DNA from: a virus
Virus record (IMG/VR): IMGVR_UViG_3300005663_000105
Coordinates: 1 to 40,514 of that record
DNA: 40,514 nucleotides
Reading direction: 5' to 3' (one strand)
Part shown: positions 13,585 through 19,940 of the stretch, piece after piece
Layout of the letters: the number at the start of each line of letters is the position of its first letter
Numbering within the stretch: position 1 is the first letter of the stretch
Notes under the pieces: generated by a model
The model's input: the letters and a program-made list of their open reading frames with translations, nothing else
Database searches by the model: none
Told to the model about the DNA's origin: nothing
Translations under genes and position numbers: made by a program

Positions 13585-13838
13585 TGCCAGACCATTACTA
13601 CGAAGAGGACAAGTCGAGTAAGAACGCTGTGCCTTATAAGGAGAACAAGTACTCCAAATATATGGTAGAAAGCGCGCTTGACAAAGTGACAGAAGCACAA
13701 GAGTACATGGACGATCCCAAGATGGTCAAGTACATGAAAGCGTACTTGGTTCATAAGAAGACGAAATTGACGGAGGCGGAGGGTAAGTTCGCCGCCGTCG
13801 AGAAGGTCGGTAATAAGATGAAGAAAATGGGCATGTAA
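13584..13838 (+). CDS. hypothetical small protein after portal, 84 aa
   Basis: Basic, helical protein (YMVESALDKVTEAQEYMDDP...KKTKLTEAEGKFAAVEK) ending KKMGM. It overlaps the portal stop by one base, so translation is coupled. Small helical proteins here may assist head assembly, but I recognise no family. Confidence 0.65.
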   Translation: MPDHYYEEDKSSKNAVPYKENKYSKYMVESALDKVTEAQEYMDDPKMVKYMKAYLVHKKTKLTEAEGKFAAVEKVGNKMKKMGM

Positions 13839-13856
13839 CTATTAAGGGGGCAGAGC

Positions 13857-14222
13857 ATGATATATCCATTCAAGTGCGAAGGGTGTGGGCTCACGGTTGA
13901 CTTCGTTTGTCCGTATGCTGAATTAAAGGGAAAGGACAAGACGTGTATAAATTGTAGCGCGAAACTGGTTCGGGATTGGCATGCCGGTATGCCGAGAGTG
14001 TACAAAGATTCTTACACTAAGCCGATACACTCAGATTCATTGGCTATCCACCCGGAGCAGGTCGAGGAACATAGACGTCTTTACCCAAAGATACCGCTAG
14101 ACGAGAAGTGCCGACCAGTATTCGAGAATTACCCGGATCACGATGAGTACCTCGAACAGACTGGTCACGTCAAGCAATCGGGTAGAAGGAAAAGGAAAAC
14201 AGTAACACTAGCATCTAAGTAA
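13857..14222 (+). CDS. FmdB-type zinc-ribbon protein, 121 aa
   Basis: N-terminal zinc ribbon: 'YPFKCEGCG' (C7, C10) and 'CINCSAKLVRDW' (C36, C39 region), as in the FmdB/CxxC_CxxC_SSSS family. It is followed by 'IHSDSLAIHPEQVEEHRRLY' and 'FENYPDHDEYLEQTGHVK', a tail I associate with phage proteins encoded near head genes. The C-terminus is basic (SGRRKRKTVTLASK). The role is unknown. Start context AAGGGGGCAGAGCATG. Confidence 0.7.
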   Translation: MIYPFKCEGCGLTVDFVCPYAELKGKDKTCINCSAKLVRDWHAGMPRVYKDSYTKPIHSDSLAIHPEQVEEHRRLYPKIPLDEKCRPVFENYPDHDEYLEQTGHVKQSGRRKRKTVTLASK

Positions 14223-14228
14223 CCTACC

Positions 14229-14242
14229 CCCGGTACGCCGGG
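14229..14242 (+). other. intergenic hairpin with UACG loop
   Basis: CCCGG-TACG-CCGGG between the zinc-ribbon and scaffold genes, without a T-run. A UACG loop gives very stable RNA hairpins, so this may protect or delimit processed mRNA. Confidence 0.4.
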
Positions 14243-14263
14243 CAGCTTATTGGAGACGCAACA

Positions 14264-15406
14264 ATGGAAAAATTGGGACCGCGAGAAGAACCGTCAGTAC
14301 CTATCAGCTCGCAACCTAACGCCGTAATCGACCCCAAACTTTTAGCGAAAGTTGGCGAGGGGCTGAGCGAACTCTTCGAAGACGGAGATGGAGACGGGGA
14401 GCGAGGGAAGCGTATTGTACCCCGTGAGAACAAACTAGATCCAGATCCAGATCCAGATCCAGATCCAGATCCAGATCCAGATCCAGATCCAGATCCAGAT
14501 CCAGATCCAGATCCTACAGGCGAAGCAGGTGACGATGATTATGACATCTCAGAAGTATATCTTCGCTCGGCTGCGGAACACCAGTGGACAAAGGACGACA
14601 TCGTTAATATGCTTAAGTCCAATGGCCCGGAAGCTACGGATAGATTCTTAAAGAACCTGCATGCAAAGTCGAACCAGCAGTCGTCATGGTACGCAGATGC
14701 TGGCCGTCGAATGAAGGAACTTGAAGAGCAGTACGGCGGCAGTGGGCAACCAAACGGGCGTACCCCCCAAGGTGCCCCGACGCAACTTCCAGGTTTAAGT
14801 CCCGACGAGTTGGCGGCCTATGAAGCTGAACACGGGGCAAACGACCCGCTCATTCGGGTGTACAGGCAACAGCATGATATGATCGGTGACCTCAACGGTC
14901 AATTGAATGACGTAAACAGACGATTGTCATCGCATGACGCGGACATGTTGCAACTTGAAAACGCTCGTAAGACGAATGAAGTAAAGCAGACTTCAGACTT
15001 CTTCCGAACGGACGATGTCAAGCAGTACGATATGCTCTATGGGGTGCTACCGGAAACGGACCTGGCGTGGCACAATTTGCCGATCGCACAGAGGATGAAC
15101 AGGGAAAAGGTACTAGAGATTTCAGAGAATATAATGCTCGGTGCCCAGTTTAATGGTAAAGACGTGACGCTGGACGATGCGCTAAATATGGCGCATAACA
15201 TAGTGTCGGAACCGATGGCCGCAGTCATGGCTCGTGATAGCCTTATCAAAAGTGTAAAAAAGCGAAGCAAGTCACGCGTTGTGCGCCCATCAGATAGTAA
15301 GAGGACAGGTAGTTCTACGAGGTCCGCTGGCAAACCCAAAACTCACGAGGAGTTGGTGGAAAAGACTGGTAGAGCCCTGGCCAAAGTTTTTGGTAATGGA
15401 GGATAG
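14264..15406 (+). CDS. putative scaffold protein with Asp-Pro repeat, 380 aa
   Basis: Position immediately before the capsid gene, high acidity and predicted helix content fit a scaffold. Order: N-terminus about 1-57 with 'EDGDGDGERG'; (Asp-Pro)13 at about 59-84; helical region with 'YADAGRRMKELEEQYGGSG'; Pro/Gln-rich linker; coiled-coil-like 'QQHDMIGDLNGQLNDVNRRL'; a basic C-terminus (SVKKRSKSRVVRPSDSKR), where scaffolds usually bind the coat protein. Scaffolds direct prohead assembly and leave afterwards. The Asp-Pro run comes from a perfect hexanucleotide repeat. Start after ATTGGAGACGCAACA. Confidence 0.7.
   Translation: MEKLGPREEPSVPISSQPNAVIDPKLLAKVGEGLSELFEDGDGDGERGKRIVPRENKLDPDPDPDPDPDPDPDPDPDPDPDPDPTGEAGDDDYDISEVYLRSAAEHQWTKDDIVNMLKSNGPEATDRFLKNLHAKSNQQSSWYADAGRRMKELEEQYGGSGQPNGRTPQGAPTQLPGLSPDELAAYEAEHGANDPLIRVYRQQHDMIGDLNGQLNDVNRRLSSHDADMLQLENARKTNEVKQTSDFFRTDDVKQYDMLYGVLPETDLAWHNLPIAQRMNREKVLEISENIMLGAQFNGKDVTLDDALNMAHNIVSEPMAAVMARDSLIKSVKKRSKSRVVRPSDSKRTGSSTRSAGKPKTHEELVEKTGRALAKVFGNGG
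14438..14515 (+). repeat. hexanucleotide tandem repeat GATCCA x13
   Basis: Twelve perfect GATCCA units and a final GATCCT, in frame in the scaffold gene and encoding (Asp-Pro)13. Perfect identity suggests recent slippage expansion and variable length between relatives. Confidence 0.95.
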
Positions 15407-15409
15407 TAA

Positions 15410-16513
15410 ATGGCTGTGAAAAATGCGCAGTTGGCGGACCTTATCGCCACCACGTTGGAAGATTTGCCCAAACAAGAAATAGAAATAATGTGGGACCATC
15501 CCGAGTATGAATTCTCTCGGATTTACCAGAATGAGAGAATGGAGATCGAGAGTGGTACCGCTATCAGTCGCCGCGTGATGCTCGACCACACTGGAGCGGC
15601 CAGGTATCGTCGGCTGTATGATACTGACGAGCCTACTGTCAACGATGTCGTGCAAACGATCACTGTGCCCTGGGTTCAAATTGGTACGGAGTATTCCTGG
15701 GATCGTAGAGAAATCTTGCGTAACCGGCAACCCGCAGCGTTCGTCGATATGGTCAAGACCCGCCGGTATGACGGCCTGTGGTCCCTGGCGAACCTGATCG
15801 AAGAGAGAGCCTGGAAGACTCCTACCAGTGCAAGTGATGACCTGTACCCTTACGGGGTACCTTATTACTTGAACATGCTGAACGCCGATACCACGGGGGC
15901 CGGGTTCAGTGGCCAGACCATCCGCTATCAGGACGGTTCTACTGGTACTTCCTGCGCAGGTTTGGATGCGTCCACGTTCGCGCGTTGGCGTAACTATGCC
16001 GCAACGTACACCCAGATTAACGCTAACTTCATCGATACCTACCGCATCGCGTTTTTGCGCACGCGTTTCAAGGCACCAATCAACGTGCAGGACCCCAGTA
16101 GCGAAACTGCGAATTCCAAGCGCATTTATACTGGGTTTCAGGCTATGAGTGAGATCATGCGTCTTGCCGACAGCAAGGACGACAACCATACTGGCAAGGA
16201 TATCATGTCCAATGTTCGCATGAACGATGATGGATTGGCCATGATCAACCGCTTGCCCGTCGTCTATCCTGGTGAAGAGCTTGATGGTGTGACTGATCCC
16301 GTGACTGGAACCACAACTGACCCTATTTACACGGTCGATTTTGCCTTCTTCAAGCCCGTCGTTATGGCTGATGACTGGATGCACGAAGAGGAACCCATGA
16401 CTGATCGTCGTCAGCATACGGCGTATACCATCTTTTTGGACGGGTCCCACAACAACCTGTGTACCAACCGTCGAAGAGCCGGTTTTGTCATGCACAAACC
16501 CATTGTCACTTAG
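15410..16513 (+). CDS. major capsid protein, 367 aa
   Basis: Follows the scaffold by 3 bases, with GGAGGATAGTAA before the ATG (strong site). The sequence is typical of HK97-fold coat proteins of this size: N-terminal helical arm (LADLIATTLEDLPKQEIEIM), an early 'ISRRVMLDHTGAARYRRLYD' E-loop-like segment, 'FVDMVKTRRYDGLWSLANLIEERAW' spine-like helix, and a C-terminal beta segment 'IYTVDFAFFKPVVMADDWMH'. No protease-cleavage clue. The +1 frame stays open through the end of this gene into the Lys-Pro-Lys repeat (see separate feature). Confidence 0.8.
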   Translation: MAVKNAQLADLIATTLEDLPKQEIEIMWDHPEYEFSRIYQNERMEIESGTAISRRVMLDHTGAARYRRLYDTDEPTVNDVVQTITVPWVQIGTEYSWDRREILRNRQPAAFVDMVKTRRYDGLWSLANLIEERAWKTPTSASDDLYPYGVPYYLNMLNADTTGAGFSGQTIRYQDGSTGTSCAGLDASTFARWRNYAATYTQINANFIDTYRIAFLRTRFKAPINVQDPSSETANSKRIYTGFQAMSEIMRLADSKDDNHTGKDIMSNVRMNDDGLAMINRLPVVYPGEELDGVTDPVTGTTTDPIYTVDFAFFKPVVMADDWMHEEEPMTDRRQHTAYTIFLDGSHNNLCTNRRRAGFVMHKPIVT

Positions 16514-16604
16514 AGGCGCAATCAAATTATTGAACGGGCAACAGAAGCCTAAGAAGCCTAAGAAGCCTAAGAAGCCTAAGAAGCCTAAAAAGCCTAAGAA
16601 TTAG
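16503..16604 (+). other. possible +1 frameshift extension of the capsid protein, (Lys-Pro-Lys)6
   Basis: If the ribosome slips +1 at the CCC codon 16499-16501 (CCC to CCA), reading continues past the capsid stop at 16511-16513 as LSLRGAIKLLNGQQ, then six Lys-Pro-Lys units and Asn, ending at TAG 16602-16604. This gives a 33-residue basic tail. The alternative is a separate peptide from TTG at 16530, but its ribosome-binding site is poor. Confidence 0.4.
16545..16598 (+). repeat. 9-bp tandem repeat AAGCCTAAG x6
   Basis: Six consecutive units, the fifth reading AAGCCTAAA. In one frame this encodes Lys-Pro-Lys repeats without a stop; a second frame hits TAA at once. It lies between the capsid and decoration genes. 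Confidence 0.95.
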
Positions 16605-16616
16605 TATTTCCAACGC

Positions 16617-16659
16617 GGAGGGAGGTCAACCCTCCCCCGCAAACGGGGATCAACTCCCC
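16617..16659 (+). other. two intergenic hairpins before the decoration gene
   Basis: GGAGGG (16617-16622) pairs with CCCTCC (16630-16635), and GGGGA (16645-16649) with TCCCC (16655-16659). There is no T-run, so these look like processing or stability elements, not a terminator. The second ends just before the AGGAGG of the next gene. Confidence 0.4.
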
Positions 16660-16671
16660 AGGAGGACTCAA

Positions 16672-17922
16672 ATGAGTCAAGTCACATACAAAAGTGAAAA
16701 AGTCTCTAAGAAGCGGGTCATGTTTGAGAACAACACCGGTTCTTCGGTGACTGTTCGTGGCGGGTGGCAAGTGGTTTATGATCAGAATCAGGGTACCGCG
16801 ACCGACGTTGACGGGGAGCGGGCAACTCGTGTTCAAATTAACGACGGTAATGCCAAGAATTACGCTGGCGCTCTAACAGAAGAGCATGACGGGAAAATCG
16901 TCGCAGATGGCGGTACCCGCCTGATGGATATTTACGTGCCCACTGCTGATGGTCAAAAAGTACCGATTTGGACCGATCAGAACTGTACGATCGATGTTAC
17001 TATACTGACCCTGCAAGACAACAGCCACGTCGCGGGCGGCGTGATCGAGGGAAGACCCATCGCTCGGGCCATGCAGACTGTGGATCGATCCAGTACCGCT
17101 GGTTTGGTACAGGCCCTGTTGCAGACCAACGTCGAGGGTGCAGAGGTGTCCGTACGCTCGCGTGCGACTACAGAGCTTCCTACGGCAGCTATCTGGGATA
17201 ATTTCGACCTAAGCGCGGCCAAGGATGACGAGTTCTCGGGATCTTATCTTCGTACGGACTTCACACATGGTGCCGAAGGTATGCCGACCCACAAGTATGT
17301 CTCTGCTACCTATGCCGCTACGGCTGACGGCAAGACGGATACGGAACAGATTTACATGGGTCCCGGCGCCACTGGTGAGCTGCGTTTCATCACCGTGACC
17401 GATCATCAGAAAGCGTGTGCCCAGTGGAACGTGCCGATCACTATCTCCGGTGGCAATCCCTGGGGGTTCGAGGTTCGCATTAAACAGTCTCTTATCACGA
17501 ATACCTTGGCGAACTACGTCGTTGGTTTGGCCATTTCCCAGATTACTCTGGAAGATGCCTTGACTGATGCTGGTGCGCCTATCGACGGCGGAATCCTCGG
17601 ATTCGCACTCAAAGAGGCGGACGGTAATGCTATCGGCGTCATCTACGACGAGAGTGGCCAGACTCAAAATGAGCACGATGCGGCATTCGCTGTTCCCGCG
17701 GCCGATACGTATAATACGTTCGGCCTGTACCACAATGGCACGACTATCGCCATGTACCTCGACGGTGTGGCGAGTGGTACGGCTATCAGTGCTGTAGACA
17801 TCGCGGCGGCGGACTTCCCCACGGCGGCGATTTTCTTTCCGTCGCTCTGGCTATCGGCTGCCAATGCGGCTGACTTTACGGTGACTATGGACTGGATTCA
17901 GGTATTCCAACCTGCGGCGTAA
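16672..17922 (+). CDS. probable capsid decoration / head fibre protein, 416 aa
   Basis: Position right after the capsid gene and strong AGGAGG before the ATG suggest an abundant protein. Residues about 1-160 form a beta-rich head-binding part ('TVRGGWQVVYDQNQGTATDV', 'GGTRLMDIYVPTADGQKVPI'). Residues about 190-416 look like a concanavalin A-type jelly roll, ending 'FPSLWLSAANAADFTVTMDW' then IQVFQPAA, with 'ADTYNTFGLYHNGTTIAMYL', a pattern usual for lectin-like sandwich domains. I infer surface decoration with possible sugar binding. Confidence 0.65.
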   Translation: MSQVTYKSEKVSKKRVMFENNTGSSVTVRGGWQVVYDQNQGTATDVDGERATRVQINDGNAKNYAGALTEEHDGKIVADGGTRLMDIYVPTADGQKVPIWTDQNCTIDVTILTLQDNSHVAGGVIEGRPIARAMQTVDRSSTAGLVQALLQTNVEGAEVSVRSRATTELPTAAIWDNFDLSAAKDDEFSGSYLRTDFTHGAEGMPTHKYVSATYAATADGKTDTEQIYMGPGATGELRFITVTDHQKACAQWNVPITISGGNPWGFEVRIKQSLITNTLANYVVGLAISQITLEDALTDAGAPIDGGILGFALKEADGNAIGVIYDESGQTQNEHDAAFAVPAADTYNTFGLYHNGTTIAMYLDGVASGTAISAVDIAAADFPTAAIFFPSLWLSAANAADFTVTMDWIQVFQPAA

Positions 17923-17955
17923 CCGTAGTTTATATGGTGGGTAAAAGAAAGGTCT

Positions 17956-17998
17956 ACTAGGTATGACCGGGGTTAACGCTCCTAGTGTAAATAACCCC
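17956..17998 (+). promoter_or_regulatory. mutually exclusive hairpins before adaptor gene
   Basis: ACTAGG (17956-17961) can pair with CCTAGT (17981-17986), or GGGGTTA (17969-17975) with TAACCCC (17992-17998). The two stems interlock, so only one can form (or a pseudoknot). This could set the expression step between decoration and adaptor genes. Confidence 0.35.
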
Positions 17999-18023
17999 CG
18001 CCCACTTCTTTTAGGAGATAAAT

Positions 18024-19088
18024 ATGGCCGAGCCTACGAGTGTACTTAACTTCCGCGACCTCGTGAAGCGCGTTGCCCAATACTACGGCGTGGCCTCGTA
18101 TGACTCCGGCGGTCTGCCGTACATCCCAGTTGACGACGCGTTTAACTTTGAGGAGTCCAAGAGGATAGTTGCTGAAGGAATCAGAATGTTAGTCAGCAGG
18201 CCTCCAAGCAACGCAAAGTGGAGGTGGATGCGTAGAAATTTGCAAGTGACGTTTGATGCTACGGGTGGCGGTGTCAACAACATAGATAGCGACGCTGCTA
18301 GATACTTGCTGGATGCCTCGTACTGCGGGCAGACGGCGGGTAAGATTCACTATATCGCCGCATCGGCTCACAATACTAGGATTGAGTGGCGAGATGAAGC
18401 ATTCATAAACGAGCGCAGGGAGACAACGACCAGCCAGACCGGGTACCCGCAGTTCGTTGCCATCGTGCCGTATCAAATGACAGGGCCAGCTTTAGCAGCC
18501 AGCCGCAGATGGGAAATGATATTGTTCCCGACACCACATACGACTGAGACAGTTTTCTTTCCGCACCTTATGCAGTTTGACCGGTTCCAGATGGAGGGCG
18601 GGACGGCGACTGGTGCGTCTACTACGTCGATCACAGACAGTTCGAGGACGGAGCCAGATGATTTCTTCAATACCTGGGTCGTGCGCATTATATCTGGGAC
18701 TGGCAAACTAAGTTCCGCTACTGTGACAGATTATACGGGAAGCACGGGTGCTTTCACAGTTGCCGATTGGCTAGATCAAGAAGGCGCCCCCGCTGGAACC
18801 GACCCTGTCACCGGTAGCCTGTACCTAGTGGAGCCAGCCACCAACATGCTGCAAACGCCGTTCGTACTAGACGAGGCGGTCCGCGAGGCATGCCTAGCCA
18901 AAGCAGAAATGGAGGCAGAAGACGCCGAGCTGGGAACACGGCACATAACATACTTCAACGACGTGGCGCTACCCGGTGCATGGGACCTAGATGGTAACAG
19001 CGCCCCTAGGCTCCTAGGGCCGTGGTCAAATGGCCCCCGTAGGGCCTACCGCCGCGTACGAGAGAACATAACCTACAACACGTTATAA
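18024..19088 (+). CDS. head-tail adaptor / tail tubular A-like protein, 354 aa
   Basis: The N-terminal helical part 'RDLVKRVAQYYGV' and 'ESKRIVAEGIRMLVSRPP', followed by 'WRWMRRNLQVTF', is the arrangement I know from podovirus adaptor (tail tubular A-like) proteins: 'a...i..G...fl...p...W.Fl'. A beta-rich middle follows, and a C-terminal helical part (DEAVREACLAKAEMEAEDAE). Such proteins form the dodecameric ring under the portal. AGGAGAT is upstream of the ATG. The order before the nozzle agrees. Confidence 0.7.
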   Translation: MAEPTSVLNFRDLVKRVAQYYGVASYDSGGLPYIPVDDAFNFEESKRIVAEGIRMLVSRPPSNAKWRWMRRNLQVTFDATGGGVNNIDSDAARYLLDASYCGQTAGKIHYIAASAHNTRIEWRDEAFINERRETTTSQTGYPQFVAIVPYQMTGPALAASRRWEMILFPTPHTTETVFFPHLMQFDRFQMEGGTATGASTTSITDSSRTEPDDFFNTWVVRIISGTGKLSSATVTDYTGSTGAFTVADWLDQEGAPAGTDPVTGSLYLVEPATNMLQTPFVLDEAVREACLAKAEMEAEDAELGTRHITYFNDVALPGAWDLDGNSAPRLLGPWSNGPRRAYRRVRENITYNTL

Positions 19089-19100
19089 AAGGAGAATATA

Positions 19101-19661
19101 ATGAGTGGAGGACGCTTTAATCTGCCGGACCTAGATGTTTCCGGCGGGCGCACCCACAGAATCGAGCTTCTTGGGGTTGACATCAATTCCGTCAGAGCAC
19201 TAGGCCTTATCCCGACCGCTTCGACTGAACCTTCAAGAGAATCATTGGAAACGAACTTTGAAGGGTTGCGGGTATCGTCCAGTCAGACGACTCTTGGTGA
19301 CCTCACGTTCCTTGTACCAAGCACGTACAATCCGATTATAGACCGGATGTATGTCCGGTTCCTGGTCAAGTCTTCGGGCGATACCGACACGCCGACAATC
19401 GACGCCACGCTGTTTCGTAAACGTGCTGGCACAGCTCTGTCTGCTGACTTAGATCCGACCATATCCGCCGCGATACCAACCGATACGGTCAACGCCGCAT
19501 GGGTAGAGATCACGGTTGAGGGCCAAGCCTTGAATCCGGGGGATGCCGTGACGTTTGTGTTCACCACGGGCGCACACACTACGGATAATGTTGATGTTTA
19601 CGCTGTCAAGGTGGAGTACTTCGGCGACGAGGCTGCATTCTACGAAATTACCGGACGCTAA
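19101..19661 (+). CDS. hypothetical beta-rich virion protein, 186 aa
   Basis: The N-terminus (MSGGRFNLPDLDVSGGRTHR) is disordered; the rest is a probable beta sandwich (DRMYVRFLVKSSGDTDTPTI..., WVEITVEGQALNPGDAVTFV). AAAGGAG lies just upstream. Located between adaptor and nozzle genes, it is likely a tail or vertex component. No family recognised. Confidence 0.6.
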   Translation: MSGGRFNLPDLDVSGGRTHRIELLGVDINSVRALGLIPTASTEPSRESLETNFEGLRVSSSQTTLGDLTFLVPSTYNPIIDRMYVRFLVKSSGDTDTPTIDATLFRKRAGTALSADLDPTISAAIPTDTVNAAWVEITVEGQALNPGDAVTFVFTTGAHTTDNVDVYAVKVEYFGDEAAFYEITGR

Positions 19662-19675
19662 CAAGAGATTGTGGG

Positions 19676-19702
19676 GCGACCCTGGCTAATAACTGGGGTC
19701 GC
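19676..19702 (+). other. hairpin before the nozzle N-terminal gene
   Basis: GCGACCC (19676-19682) pairs perfectly with GGGTCGC (19696-19702), ending 10 bases before the ATG at 19713. It may reduce translation of the small gene that follows, which also lacks a good ribosome-binding site. Confidence 0.4.
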
Positions 19703-19712
19703 GCATCTTACT

Positions 19713-19940
19713 ATGGAACTAGAATTCCCGCTTCAAGGATTCCACAAGGGTGTGCGCGCAGGTTCGCAACCAGAAGGAACCACGCCGCATATAAAGAATA
19801 TGCGCCCCGTTGAGCCTTTAGGCGACCGGGCGAGAGGCGGGCAGAGACCGCCGGTGGACAAATGGTCTACAATTTTATTGAGTGATTCTAATACGCCTTC
19901 TCCGATTGTGGAAATAGTCCAAGTGACGGTGGTGAGTTAA
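19713..19940 (+). CDS. separate N-terminal module of the nozzle/tail protein, 75 aa
   Basis: Contains 'MELEFPLQGFHKGVRAGSQP' and 'PHIKNMRPVEPLGDRARGGQ', a motif ('QPegT.P...NvRP......R.RGGqRPgl.K') that normally opens large podovirus tail proteins. Here it ends after 75 residues and the large protein starts with a one-base overlap (TAATG). It probably remains an assembly partner of the large protein. The ATG at 19713 is chosen because the conserved motif begins there; a start at 19671 would need a GTG and has no support. Confidence 0.6.
   Translation: MELEFPLQGFHKGVRAGSQPEGTTPHIKNMRPVEPLGDRARGGQRPPVDKWSTILLSDSNTPSPIVEIVQVTVVS

Noticed and set aside
15290-16525. 411-codon open frame on the minus strand across the whole capsid gene
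   Set aside because: It mirrors a strongly supported capsid gene, has no ribosome-binding site, and its product shows no domain. Such antisense frames arise from the codon pattern of highly expressed genes.
16545-16598. CRISPR-like or recombination array reading of the 9-bp repeat
   Set aside because: Units are contiguous without spacers and keep an open frame; it is a simple tandem repeat.
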